DNA from: Bacteroidota bacterium
GTDB lineage: Bacteria > Bacteroidota > Bacteroidia > Chitinophagales > Saprospiraceae
DNA length: 35,132 bases
Assembly (NCBI GenBank): GCA_029781095.1
Contig: JAKOXM010000087.1
Coordinates: 1-35,132, forward strand
Direction of reading: 5' to 3'
The notes beneath the pieces were generated by a model. The model ran no database searches. It was not told the origin of the DNA and saw only the letters and a program-made list of their open reading frames with translations. Below, piece after piece: positions 6,881 to 16,300 of this stretch (its first letter is position 1; each line of letters opens with the position of its first letter). The position numbers and the translations under genes were made by a program.

Positions 6881-7882
6881 TTACCAGGCATTTTCCCTCG
6901 AGCCTGTCAGTATTTTTATATAGTTGGCCCGTTCATAGGCATCGGGGTTGGAGATGTTGCGCTGGCTCATCACGCCCTTAAAGGCACTGATCGAATTAAA
7001 ATTCATGCGGTTCATCCACTCTTTTATTTCCTGATTCATCCGGCCGATATGATCGATGCCGTTTTTATAGAGCGCCGATGCCGTCATGGCGATATCGGCG
7101 CCTGCCAGAAGGTATTTGATCACTTCCCGCGCGCTTTGCACTCCGGTGGTCGCTGCCAGCGAGAGCGGCACCTGGCCGTACAAAACAGCAATCCATAACA
7201 GGGGAAGCCTGATTTCAGCGGCATCGCTGTATTGCAGGTTGGATAACAATTTCAGTTCTTCGATGTCAAAATCCGGCTGGTAAAATCGATTGAACAAAAC
7301 CAGTGCATCGGCGCCTGCCTCCTGCATTTTCAGCGCCATATTGCCTGTGGCGCTGAAATAGGGGTTGAGTTTTACGGCCAGGGGGATTTTGACGTGTTGC
7401 CTGATGGCTTTGATGATGTCGATATACCGTTTCTCCACGTCTCCCCCTGTCAGATGAATGTCGGCCGGTATGTAAAACACGTTGATCTCGATACCGTCTG
7501 CGCCCGCCTGTTCCATTTCGAGGGCGTATTCGATCCATCCTTCGTGGGTTATGCCGTTGAGGCTGCCGATAACGGGCATTTGCACGCGCTCCTTTGCACT
7601 TCTGATGATTTCGAGATACTGGGAAGTGCCTACATTATAATCTTCCAGTTGCGGAAAATATTCCGACGCTTCGGCAAAAGCGTTGCTTGTAGCGCTCATA
7701 ACCGATTCATATCGCGCGCGTTCTGCACGAATCTGTTCCTCAAAAAGGGAGAACAGTACCACGGCGCCCGCGCCGGCGTCTTCCATCCGGACGATATTTG
7801 CGACATCTTCGGATAAAGTACAAGCCGACACCACCACCGGCGATTGGAGGGACAAGCCCATGTATTTTGTTTGCAGATCCAT
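6881..7882 (-). CDS. dihydroorotate dehydrogenase-like flavoprotein
   Basis: 333-aa TIM-barrel protein of the DHOD-like group that is commonly encoded beside PFOR. Seen: N-terminus LQTKYMGLSLQSPVVVSAC, barrel strands such as PVIGSLNG, ADGIEINVFY, IPLAVKLNPYFS, and the ATTGVQSAREVIKYLLAGA phosphate-binding region expected for FMN. No other pyrimidine genes are near and the gene follows nifJ by 58 bases, so pyrimidine synthesis is unlikely to be its only role; a redox role tied to ferredoxin or NAD(P)H is inferred. The start is preceded by an A/C-rich stretch (7883-7910) sharing AACCGACAAC with the ileS pre-start region. Confidence 0.88.
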   Translation of the reverse strand: MDLQTKYMGLSLQSPVVVSACTLSEDVANIVRMEDAGAGAVVLFSLFEEQIRAERARYESVMSATSNAFAEASEYFPQLEDYNVGTSQYLEIIRSAKERVQMPVIGSLNGITHEGWIEYALEMEQAGADGIEINVFYIPADIHLTGGDVEKRYIDIIKAIRQHVKIPLAVKLNPYFSATGNMALKMQEAGADALVLFNRFYQPDFDIEELKLLSNLQYSDAAEIRLPLLWIAVLYGQVPLSLAATTGVQSAREVIKYLLAGADIAMTASALYKNGIDHIGRMNQEIKEWMNRMNFNSISAFKGVMSQRNISNPDAYERANYIKILTGSRENAW

Positions 7883-7940
7883 GTTAGTTGTCGGTTATCA
7901 GTTACCGGTTGCAAGTCGCGCAACCCGATGTTGATGTTAC

Positions 7941-10900
7941 TTATAAAACCGGTTGAAACTTCGCTGCGCCGAAGCCGGCCATGTCTTCATACGTTTTCCA
8001 GCGCAAATCCACGATTTCCTGCGCCAGTTCCATCAGCCGCGCCGCTTCTGCCGGGTTGGTCTGGGTCAGCACCTTGTAGCGCAGTTCGTTGTAGGCATAA
8101 TCGCGAAACGGCATATTGGGTCGCAGCGAATCCAGCACAAACGGGTTCCGGTTATTTTTCCGCAGCACCGGATTGTAGCGAATCAGTGGCCAGTAGCCGC
8201 TCGCGACAGCCATATTCTGTTGATTCAGACCCTTTTGCATATCGATGCCGTGGGCAATGCAGTGGCTGTATGCGAGAATCAGGGAAGGGCCCTCATAGGC
8301 TTCCGCCTCGCGCATGGCCAGCAGGGTCTGCTGCGGGTTGGCGCCCATCGCCACCTGTGCCACGTACACGTTGCCGTAAGAAATTGCCTGCAGGGCGAGG
8401 TCCTTTTTACCAACCCGTTTGCCGGCAGAAGCAAATTTTGCGGTGGCCGCGGTGGGAGTTGCCTTCGACGATTGCCCGCCGGTATTCGAATAGACTTCCG
8501 TATCGAGCACCAGCACGTTGATATTGCGGCCGCTGGCCAGTGCATGGTCGAGTCCGCCCGCGCCGATATCGTAGGCCCAGCCGTCGCCTCCGACCAGCCA
8601 GATGCTGCGCCGAACCAGCTGGTCGGCCACCGAAAGCAGGTGTTTGGCCTGTAGGCTATCCAACTTTTGCAACCTTGTTTTCAGTTCGGCGACCCGGTGG
8701 CGCTGTGCTGCAATTTCGGATTCGAGCTTCTGGGGCGCCTCGGTAAGTTCCCGTACAAAATCGGCGCCCAGGGTGGGCTCCAGCTGATGCAGCAGGTCAT
8801 GAGCCATGGCCAGTTGTTTGTCGGCGCTGAGCCGCATGCCCAGCCCGAATTCGGCGTTGTCTTCAAACAGTGAATTGGACCATGCCGGCCCTTTTCCTTC
8901 GCTGTTGACCGTCCAGGGCGTCGTGGGCAGGTTGCCACCGTAAATGGAGGAGCAGCCCGTGGCATTGGCCACGATCAGCCGGTCTCCGAAGAGTTGGGTG
9001 AGCAGGCGCACGTAGGGCGTTTCGCCGCATCCGGCGCAGGCGCCCGAAAATTCGAACAAGGGCTCGAGGAACTGTGCGCCGTGTACAGTCGAAAAATCCA
9101 CGGCAGCACGGTCATTGAAGCGGATTTTTTCAAAATATGCGATATTGGAACGCTCATTTTCGAGTACAGGCGCTTTTTCAGCCAGGTTGATGGCTTTCAG
9201 ACTTCTGTCGGCCGGATTCGTGACCGGGCATGCCTCCGCGCAAAGGTTGCAGCCGGTGCAGTCCTCCAGGTACACTTGCAGGGTATAGCGCGTTTCCGGA
9301 AAGCCCCGGGCATTGATATGTGCGCTTTTGAACCCGGCAGGCGCTCCGGACAGATAATCCTTGTGGTAAAATTTTGACCGGATGACGCTGTGCGGGCAGA
9401 CAAAGCTGCAATTGCCGCATTGCACGCACAGGTCGGGCTCCCAGGAAGCGACCAGATCGGAAATGTTGCGTTTTTCCCATTTGGTGGTGCCGCTTGGGTA
9501 AGTGCCGTCGGCGGGCAGCGCGCTCACGGGTAGTTCGTCGCCGTGACCGCGCATCATTTCGGCTGTAACATGCCGGACGAAATCGGGCGCTTCCGCGGGA
9601 ACGGTCAGCGATACATCGCTGCGGCCGCTGCTCTTTGCGGGCACTTTTACCTCAAACAGCCGGCCGAGCGTCTGGTCCACTGCGTTGAAATTTTGCTGGA
9701 TGACCGCCTTGCCCCGCTTGAAATATGTTTTTTCGATGGCTTTTTTGATCTGAGCGATGGCCGCCTCCCGGGGCAGCACTTCCGACAGCGCGAAAAAGCA
9801 GGTTTGCATAATGGTGTTGATGCGGCCCGCCATGCCGGTTTCGCGGGCCACACTCGTCGCATCTATTGCATAAAATCGCAGTTTTTTGCCAATAATATCC
9901 CGTTGAACGGCATTTGGCAAATGATCCCAAACCTCCTCCGGACCGAAAGGGCTGTTGAGCAGAAAAATAGCGCCTTCCTTCGCAAAAGGCAACATCTCCA
10001 CTTTTGCCAAAAAGTTGAACTGGTGGCAGGCGATAAAGTCGGCCTGCCGGATCAGGTAAGGCGCCTTGACGGGCTCCGGCCCGAAGCGCAGGTGCGAAAC
10101 CGTTTGGGCGCCCGATTTCTTCGAATCATATACAAAATAGCCCTGTGCGTGGAGCGGCGTGTTTTCTCCAATGATCTTGATGCTGTTTTTATTGGCCCCG
10201 ACCGTTCCGTCGGCGCCAAGCCCGAAGAACAATGCCTGTTTCCATTTGGACTCGTCGAGCGTAAAAAACGGATCGACCTCGAGGTGGGTAAAACTGACAT
10301 CGTCGATAATGCCGACCGTGAAATGGTTCTTGGGCCTTTCTTTTTTTAATTCATCAAAAACAGCCTTTACCATTGCGGGGGTAAACTCTTTGGACGACAA
10401 GCCGTATCGTCCGCCCGTAATGAGCGGCATTTGCGTCAATGCACCTGTGCCGAAGGCTTCGGCAACCACCGTAACCACATCCTGATACAGCGGTTCTCCC
10501 GCAGCGCCGGGCTCTTTCGTGCGATCCAGAACGGTTATCCTTTTCACGGTTGGCGGTAAAGCGCCGAGGAAAGCCTCGCCAAAAAAGGGCCGGTACAGTC
10601 TGACGCGCAATACACCGGATTTTTCACCGCAGGCATGCAGCGTCCGGACCGTTTCGGCAGCCGTTTCACCGCCCGAGCCCATGATGACAAGGACATGCTC
10701 TGCGTCGGGCGCACCGCTGTACTCAAATATACGGTAGCCGCGGCCGGTGAGTCCGGCAAATTTCTCCATTACCCGGCTCACCACTTCGGGCGTGCGGGCG
10801 TAAAACGGGTTGGACGTTTCCCTGCCCTGAAAATAGACGTCGGGGTTTTGGGCCGTACCCCGGATAAATGGATTGTCGGGGTTCAAAGCCCTGCTGCGAT

Positions 10901-11516
10901 GCGCAATCACGAGGTCGTCGTCGATCATTGCCCTGATTTGTGCATCGGTAAGCAGGTTGATCTTGTTGACCTCGTGCGAGGTGCGGAAGCCGTCGAAAAA
11001 GTGGATAAACGGTATGCGCGATTCCAGCGTGGCAGCCTGGGCGATCAGAGCCATGTCGTGCGCCTCCTGAACGCTTGCCGACGAAAGCATGGCAAATCCC
11101 GTGGTGCGCGCGGCCATCACGTCCTGATGATCGCCGAAAATGGACAGCGCCTGGGCAGCCAGCGAACGGGCCGCAACGTGAAAGACGGCTGACGTCAGTT
11201 CGCCGGCGATCTTGAACATATTGGGCAGCATCAGCATGAGCCCCTGCGAAGCCGTAAAAGTGGTGGTGAGCGACCCGGTTTGCAAGGCGCCGTGCACCGT
11301 GCCGGCTGCGCCGCCTTCACTCTGCATTTCAACCACATCGGGTACGTTGCCCCAAATGTTTTTCACGCCTTTGGCCGACCACTCATCGGCAAATTCCGCC
11401 ATCGCGGATGAAGGGGTGATGGGATAAATGGCACACACTTCATTGACCCGGTAGGCTACGTATGCCGTAGCTTCGTTGCCATCTAAAGTTACTACGGAAG
11501 CATTTTTTTCAGCCAT
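7941..11516 (-). CDS. nifJ: pyruvate:ferredoxin (flavodoxin) oxidoreductase
   Basis: Single-chain PFOR, 1191 aa, the usual length. It reversibly oxidises pyruvate with CoA to acetyl-CoA and CO2, reducing ferredoxin or flavodoxin. Domain order as seen: N-terminal TPP/pyrimidine-binding domain (NEATAYVAYRVNEVCAIYPI), a domain II/III region, a gamma-like domain (residues about 415-630), two [4Fe-4S] motifs CVQCGNCSFVCP near 695 and CTGCNLCAEACP near 752, the third-cluster cysteines in CAGCGETPY near 824, and the TPP site GGDGWAYDIGAGGLDH near 975. Second gene of the operon, 38 bases after an NAD(P)H-type oxidoreductase that could take its electrons. PFOR is oxygen-sensitive, so its presence suggests life at low oxygen at least part of the time (inference). 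Confidence 0.97.
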   Translation of the reverse strand: MAEKNASVVTLDGNEATAYVAYRVNEVCAIYPITPSSAMAEFADEWSAKGVKNIWGNVPDVVEMQSEGGAAGTVHGALQTGSLTTTFTASQGLMLMLPNMFKIAGELTSAVFHVAARSLAAQALSIFGDHQDVMAARTTGFAMLSSASVQEAHDMALIAQAATLESRIPFIHFFDGFRTSHEVNKINLLTDAQIRAMIDDDLVIAHRSRALNPDNPFIRGTAQNPDVYFQGRETSNPFYARTPEVVSRVMEKFAGLTGRGYRIFEYSGAPDAEHVLVIMGSGGETAAETVRTLHACGEKSGVLRVRLYRPFFGEAFLGALPPTVKRITVLDRTKEPGAAGEPLYQDVVTVVAEAFGTGALTQMPLITGGRYGLSSKEFTPAMVKAVFDELKKERPKNHFTVGIIDDVSFTHLEVDPFFTLDESKWKQALFFGLGADGTVGANKNSIKIIGENTPLHAQGYFVYDSKKSGAQTVSHLRFGPEPVKAPYLIRQADFIACHQFNFLAKVEMLPFAKEGAIFLLNSPFGPEEVWDHLPNAVQRDIIGKKLRFYAIDATSVARETGMAGRINTIMQTCFFALSEVLPREAAIAQIKKAIEKTYFKRGKAVIQQNFNAVDQTLGRLFEVKVPAKSSGRSDVSLTVPAEAPDFVRHVTAEMMRGHGDELPVSALPADGTYPSGTTKWEKRNISDLVASWEPDLCVQCGNCSFVCPHSVIRSKFYHKDYLSGAPAGFKSAHINARGFPETRYTLQVYLEDCTGCNLCAEACPVTNPADRSLKAINLAEKAPVLENERSNIAYFEKIRFNDRAAVDFSTVHGAQFLEPLFEFSGACAGCGETPYVRLLTQLFGDRLIVANATGCSSIYGGNLPTTPWTVNSEGKGPAWSNSLFEDNAEFGLGMRLSADKQLAMAHDLLHQLEPTLGADFVRELTEAPQKLESEIAAQRHRVAELKTRLQKLDSLQAKHLLSVADQLVRRSIWLVGGDGWAYDIGAGGLDHALASGRNINVLVLDTEVYSNTGGQSSKATPTAATAKFASAGKRVGKKDLALQAISYGNVYVAQVAMGANPQQTLLAMREAEAYEGPSLILAYSHCIAHGIDMQKGLNQQNMAVASGYWPLIRYNPVLRKNNRNPFVLDSLRPNMPFRDYAYNELRYKVLTQTNPAEAARLMELAQEIVDLRWKTYEDMAGFGAAKFQPVL

Positions 11517-11554
11517 GACCTTGATGTCCGTTATGATGTTAAAGGTTTCGGGAA

Positions 11555-13195
11555 TTACGACTCTTCACGCACCATTTCAATCGCGTGGCAGGGGCACTGC
11601 TCGTAACATACGGCGCAACCCGTGCAGAGGTTATAGTTAAAACGGTACCGTTGTCCCGGTCCGAGTTTGATAACGGCGTCTTCGGGGCAGGATGCAAAGC
11701 AACCGTCGCATTCGAAACAATTGCCGCAGGAGTAGCAGCGCTGGGCCTCATACCTTGCTTCATCTTCCGACAATCCGCCGACGATCTCCGTAAAATCTGC
11801 TGCGGCCTCTACCGCATTTTTATGAGGCTGCAAGGCTTTGGGCGCCAGGGTTTGAAACCATACGTGCAGTCGTTCGAACCCTACAACAGGGTGTTTCGGC
11901 GGTTTTTCAAAAACGCGCCCGCGCAAAAAGGCTTCGATATACCGGGCTGCCTTTTTGCCGTGACCGACGGCCACCGTCACGGTACGTTCGCTTGGAACCA
12001 TGTCGCCGCCGGCAAAAATGCCCTCGTGCCCCGTCATCATATCCGGCCCGACGACGACCGTACCGTCTTCCTGAAAACGGATGCCCGGTACCTGTTGCAA
12101 AAAAGCCGTATCGGTATCCTGACCGAGCGCCAGAATGAGTGCATCGGCCTCCAGCGTTTCCAGTTCGCCCGTAGGCACGGGCTTGCCGTTTTCAAGACGC
12201 ATCACTTCTACGGTGATGGACGTGCTGCTGATCTCCTTGATGGTGCGGAGCCAGTGGATTTTCACGCCTTCGCTCAGCGCTTCATCGGCCTCGAAGTCAT
12301 GCGCGGGCATGTGCTCGCGATCGCGCCGGTAAATGACCAGGGCCTCTCCCGCACCGAGCCGTTTGGCCGTACGCGCGGCGTCCATAGCCGTGTTGCCGCC
12401 GCCGTAAATGGCTACCCTGCGGCCTATTTTGGGCGCATTGCCCAGTTCTACGTCCCGCAGAAAACGCACCGCGTCGAGTATCTGCCCGGCATCGCGGGCC
12501 GGTATATCAGTCTTTTTCCCGATGTGGGCACCCACGGCGATAAAAACCGCGTCGAAGCGACCTGCCCCTTTTTCCTTCAGAATATCCGTGACCTTATAAT
12601 TGAGGCGTATCGCTACGCCCATCTCTTCAATGCGCCGGATTTCGGCTTCCAGGATATTGCGCGGAAGCCGGTAGGCCGGAATACCGAAATGCATCATGCC
12701 GCCTGCAAGGGGGCCGGCTTCATATATTTCTACGGTGTGCCCCAGTCGTGTCAAATGAAAGGCCGCGGAAAGGCCGCTGGGTCCGCCACCGACAACGAGT
12801 ACCCGTTTGCCGGAAGGTCTGGCCGAAACGGGTATTTTCCAGCCCTGCCGGATGGCTTCATCGCCAAGAAAACGCTCTATGGCATGAATGCTCACCGGGC
12901 CATCTACATAATTGCGGTTGCAGCCGTCTTCGCAGGGATGGTAACACACCCGGCCATGAATAGCGGGCATCGGATTGTCTGCCGTCAGTGTTTCCCATGC
13001 TTCCCGGTAGCGGCCTGCCTGCGCGAGGGAAAGCCACGCCTGTATGTTTTCACCGGCAGGACAGGCATTGTTGCAGGGTGGCAACATATCGAGATACTCC
13101 GGGCGGCGGCTCCTTTTCGGGCCGGTGCCTTCGGCATGACCCTGCAGGTCGGGCGCAGCGGTCAAATCGTTAACTGATTGTTTCATTGCAGCCAT
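11555..13195 (-). CDS. FAD/NAD(P) oxidoreductase with C-terminal 2[4Fe-4S] ferredoxin domain (GltD/NfnB-like)
   Basis: 546-aa flavoprotein of the glutamate-synthase small-subunit family. Seen in order: an N-terminal Fe-S domain (C41-x3-C45; C84-x3-C88-x3-C92), the FAD motif VLVVGGGPSGLSAAFHL at 132-148, a second Rossmann motif VAIYGGGNTAMDAARTAKRL near 270, the NADPH-type loop YRRDREHMPA, and a C-terminal domain with two [4Fe-4S] motifs (CGNCFECDGCFASCP and CTGCAVCYEQCP). It lacks the large glutamate synthase subunit and leads the PFOR operon, so it most likely passes electrons between ferredoxin and NAD(P)+. ATG codons at 13195 and 13186 are both possible starts. The 5' region is shared with the divergent ppdK. 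Confidence 0.9.
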   Translation of the reverse strand: MAAMKQSVNDLTAAPDLQGHAEGTGPKRSRRPEYLDMLPPCNNACPAGENIQAWLSLAQAGRYREAWETLTADNPMPAIHGRVCYHPCEDGCNRNYVDGPVSIHAIERFLGDEAIRQGWKIPVSARPSGKRVLVVGGGPSGLSAAFHLTRLGHTVEIYEAGPLAGGMMHFGIPAYRLPRNILEAEIRRIEEMGVAIRLNYKVTDILKEKGAGRFDAVFIAVGAHIGKKTDIPARDAGQILDAVRFLRDVELGNAPKIGRRVAIYGGGNTAMDAARTAKRLGAGEALVIYRRDREHMPAHDFEADEALSEGVKIHWLRTIKEISSTSITVEVMRLENGKPVPTGELETLEADALILALGQDTDTAFLQQVPGIRFQEDGTVVVGPDMMTGHEGIFAGGDMVPSERTVTVAVGHGKKAARYIEAFLRGRVFEKPPKHPVVGFERLHVWFQTLAPKALQPHKNAVEAAADFTEIVGGLSEDEARYEAQRCYSCGNCFECDGCFASCPEDAVIKLGPGQRYRFNYNLCTGCAVCYEQCPCHAIEMVREES

Positions 13196-13397
13196 TTAAA
13201 ATCATTCAAAAAGAGGAGGTAATGTAGCCGCATCGGAGAAAGAGTATGAATGATATAATTCATCCCGGATGATGACATCATTCACCTTTTAAAAATACCC
13301 GCGGCCGTAATTATGCCTTTGGAAACAAGCATCCCGAACCTGACATCACCTGGACTCTTTTATCAGGTGCCATCTTTTAACAGACTGACCTTGCATC
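13196..13397. promoter_or_regulatory. divergent control region between PFOR operon and ppdK
   Basis: This 202-bp gap separates two divergently transcribed pyruvate enzymes. Visible: the octamer ATCATTCA at 13201-13208 and 13277-13284 with its reverse complement TGAATGAT at 13247-13254, and a CACCTG/CAGGTG hairpin (13347-13369) in the ppdK leader. No exact TAnnTTTG box was found for either direction. The octamer copies are candidate sites for one regulator acting on both units; this is inference. Confidence 0.4.
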
Positions 13398-16127
13398 ATG
13401 GAACAAAAAGTAAAATACGTATACCAGTTTGGTTCAAAAAATACGGAAGGGAATGCCACCATGAAAAATCTTCTCGGTGGCAAAGGCGCCAACCTCGCCG
13501 AAATGTGCCTGCTTGGCATCAGGGTACCCGCCGGGTTCACCGTAACCACCGGGGCCTGCACGGAATACACACAAAAGGGCCGGACGATTGTACTCGATCT
13601 CATCCGGGCGGAAGTGGAAAAAGGCGTAGCCTATATTGAACAGGAAATGGGCAAAAAATTCGGCGATTCATCCGACCCCTTGTTGTTATCGGTGCGTTCG
13701 GGCGCCCGGGCATCCATGCCCGGCATGATGGATACCATCCTCAACCTGGGGTTGAATGAGGCCTCCGTAGCCGGTCTTGCGCTGAAATCAGGCGAAGAAC
13801 GCTTCGCGTGGGACTCTTACCGGCGCTTCGTCCAGATGTATGGCGACGTCGTAATGGGCCTGAAACCCGAATCGAAAGAAGATGAAGACCCCTTTGAGGT
13901 CATCATTGAAGACGTAAAAAAAGCCAGAGGCGTTCATCTCGATACGGAACTGGACACTGACGACCTGAAGGAGCTGGTACGGCGTTTCAAGGAAATCATT
14001 CTCCGGAAAAAAGGTCTTGAATTTCCCACCGACCCCTGGGATCAGCTCTGGGGCGCTATTGTGGCCGTTTTTGAAAGCTGGAACAACGACCGCGCAAGGG
14101 TATACCGCGCCCTGCATGAAATCCCCGAATCATGGGGAACGGCCGTGAATGTGCAGGCAATGGTATTCGGCAACCTCCATGCCGACAGCGCTACGGGCGT
14201 GGCCTTCACCCGGGATGCCGGAACCGGAGAAGATATTTTCAACGGCGAATTTCTGATGAACGCACAGGGCGAGGACGTAGTGGCCGGTATCCGTACGCCG
14301 CAGCAGGTTACCCTCGAAGGGTCGCGCCGCTGGGCCAGCCTTGCCCGTGTCAACGAAGAAGAACGCCGTACGAAATACCCCTCGCTGGAGGAATTGATGC
14401 CCGACGTGTACCGGCAACTCATAGAAGCCGAAACAACCCTGGAAAACCACTACAAAGACATGCAGGACGTGGAATTTACTATCCAGGAAGGCAAACTCTG
14501 GATGCTGCAAACCCGCAACGGAAAACGCACAGGCGCCGCGATGGTGCGCATTGCCATGGAAATGTACCGCCAGGGCATGATAGACGAGAAAACCGCCGTT
14601 TTGCGCGTCGACCCGGCGAGGCTCGACGAACTGCTGCACCCCGTCTTCGACGAACACGCCATTGCCAATGCCAAACTGGTGGCACGGGGCCTGCCGGCCT
14701 CGCCAGGCGCGGCTACGGGACAGGTGGTCTTTTTTGCCGATGAAGCCGATGAATGGGCTCAAAAGGGCAGATCGGTCATCCTGGTCCGACTCGAAACCTC
14801 TCCCGAAGATTTGCGCGGCATGAGCGCGGCAAAAGGGATTCTCACGGCACGCGGCGGCATGACCTCGCACGCTGCCGTCGTGGCAAGGGGTATGGGAAAA
14901 TGCTGTGTGTCAGGCGCCGGAGCTGTCCATGTTGACTACAAAAAAAGGGTGATGACGGTAGACGGCCATGAATACCAGGAAGGCGACTGGATTTCGCTCA
15001 ACGGCAGCACAGGCGAAGTGTACAACGGAAAAATTGCGACGCGGGAAGCAAGCCTCAGCGGCGACTTCGGCGAACTGATGAACCTCGCCGAAAAATACGC
15101 CAAAATGGAGGTGCGCACCAACGCCGACACACCCGAAGAAGCGCTGATCGCCCATAAATTCGGTGCAAAAGGCATCGGATTGTGCCGCACCGAGCACATG
15201 TTTTTTGAAGGCGACCGCATCGTGGCCGTCCGGGAAATGATCCTGGCCGACGACGAGGCAGGCCGGCGCAAAGCACTGGCCAAACTCCTGCCCATGCAGC
15301 GGGCCGATTTTGAAGGGCTTTTCACTGAAATGCACGACCTGCCTGTAACCATTCGCCTGCTCGATCCTCCACTGCACGAATTTGTGCCGCACGAAGAAGC
15401 GAACCAGAAACTTATGGCCCAGGATATGGGTGTTTCGCTCGAAAAAATAAAAGAGCGGGTGGAATCTCTGCACGAATTCAACCCCATGATGGGGCACCGC
15501 GGATGCAGGCTCGGCATCACTTATCACGAGATAACGGAAATGCAGGCAAGGGCCATCATCGAGGCCGCCCTGAATGTAAAATCAAGGGGTATCGACGTGA
15601 AAACGGAGATCATGATCCCGCTGGTGAACACTGTCCGCGAATTCAACGAACAGGCCGCCGTCATCCGCACAACCGCAGAACAGGTGTTCAGCGAACGCGG
15701 TATGCGCATCGAATACCACATCGGCACAATGATCGAAACGCCGCGCGCTACCGTCATAGCCGACAGCATCGGCCGGCAGGCGCAATTTTTCTCCTTCGGC
15801 ACCAACGACCTGACACAGATGACCTTCGGCTTCTCGCGCGACGATGCGGGCAAATTTTTGCCTGATTATATCAAAAAAGGCATCCTCGAACACGATCCTT
15901 TCAAACAACTGGACCAGAAAGGCGTGGGACTGCTCGTGGAAATGGCTGTGCGAAAAGGCCGCGAAGTAAAACCCGACCTGGTCATGGGCATTTGCGGCGA
16001 ACACGGCGGCGACCCGTCGTCCATCGAATTTTGCTACAAAACCGGGCTTAATTATGTGAGTTGTTCGCCTTTCCGGGTACCCATAGCCCGGCTGGCAGCG
16101 GCGCAGGCGGCTATTCGCCATTCGTGA
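13398..16127 (+). CDS. ppdK: pyruvate phosphate dikinase
   Basis: 909-aa PPDK that interconverts pyruvate, ATP and Pi with PEP, AMP and PPi. Seen in order: the nucleotide-binding domain starting NLLGGKGANLAEM near residue 26, with SVRSGARASMPGMMDTILNL; the central phosphohistidine domain LTARGGMTSHAAVVARGMGK (catalytic His near 490); and the C-terminal PEP/pyruvate barrel with KGIGLCRTEHMF, GTMIETPRA, FSFGTNDLTQMTFGFSRDD and MGICGEHGGDP. The start at 13398 (MEQKVKYVYQFG) matches the family N-terminus. Divergent from the PFOR operon: PPDK can make PEP from pyruvate, or ATP in glycolysis with PPi, so the pair sets flux around pyruvate. Followed by a strong hairpin and T tract. Confidence 0.98.
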   Translation: MEQKVKYVYQFGSKNTEGNATMKNLLGGKGANLAEMCLLGIRVPAGFTVTTGACTEYTQKGRTIVLDLIRAEVEKGVAYIEQEMGKKFGDSSDPLLLSVRSGARASMPGMMDTILNLGLNEASVAGLALKSGEERFAWDSYRRFVQMYGDVVMGLKPESKEDEDPFEVIIEDVKKARGVHLDTELDTDDLKELVRRFKEIILRKKGLEFPTDPWDQLWGAIVAVFESWNNDRARVYRALHEIPESWGTAVNVQAMVFGNLHADSATGVAFTRDAGTGEDIFNGEFLMNAQGEDVVAGIRTPQQVTLEGSRRWASLARVNEEERRTKYPSLEELMPDVYRQLIEAETTLENHYKDMQDVEFTIQEGKLWMLQTRNGKRTGAAMVRIAMEMYRQGMIDEKTAVLRVDPARLDELLHPVFDEHAIANAKLVARGLPASPGAATGQVVFFADEADEWAQKGRSVILVRLETSPEDLRGMSAAKGILTARGGMTSHAAVVARGMGKCCVSGAGAVHVDYKKRVMTVDGHEYQEGDWISLNGSTGEVYNGKIATREASLSGDFGELMNLAEKYAKMEVRTNADTPEEALIAHKFGAKGIGLCRTEHMFFEGDRIVAVREMILADDEAGRRKALAKLLPMQRADFEGLFTEMHDLPVTIRLLDPPLHEFVPHEEANQKLMAQDMGVSLEKIKERVESLHEFNPMMGHRGCRLGITYHEITEMQARAIIEAALNVKSRGIDVKTEIMIPLVNTVREFNEQAAVIRTTAEQVFSERGMRIEYHIGTMIETPRATVIADSIGRQAQFFSFGTNDLTQMTFGFSRDDAGKFLPDYIKKGILEHDPFKQLDQKGVGLLVEMAVRKGREVKPDLVMGICGEHGGDPSSIEFCYKTGLNYVSCSPFRVPIARLAAAQAAIRHS

Positions 16128-16207
16128 TCGCGGCAATTCGGGCAGCGATAGCGGAAGAGGCCGGATGGATTATCTTTGCCGGCAAATTGTTCCTGGTAAG
16201 ATCATAA

Positions 16208-16288
16208 TTTTTACCACGGCAGCGCGACGAGACACGACAGGTATTAAAGCGTCGTGAATCGTCGTGTCGTCGTGGTAAAATTTTTTTC
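16208..16288 (+). terminator. ppdK terminator / CGTCGTG-type inverted repeat
   Basis: TTTTACCACG (16209-16218) pairs with CGTGGTAAAA (16271-16280), followed by T7 on the plus strand. A second paired block inside the stem, CGACGAGACACGAC against GTCGTGTCGTCG, is separated from the outer stem by a small bulge. The internal iterations of CGTCGTG suggest a dispersed repeat that has been used as a terminator. It ends 13 bases before the next gene. Confidence 0.7.
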
Positions 16289-16300
16289 TGATTAACCATT

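Noticed and set aside
11585-13177. A 530-codon open frame on the plus strand
   Set aside because: It is antisense to the flavin oxidoreductase, has no family motifs, and reflects GC-rich codon usage on the other strand. The same reasoning removes 562-1527 (+), 19414-20898 (+) and 30851-31900 (-).
13211-13227. Strong Shine-Dalgarno-like AAGAGGAGGT followed by ATG TAG on the plus strand
   Set aside because: The start codon is followed at once by a stop, so nothing is encoded. It could be a chance match or a ribosome-binding decoy, but there is no support.
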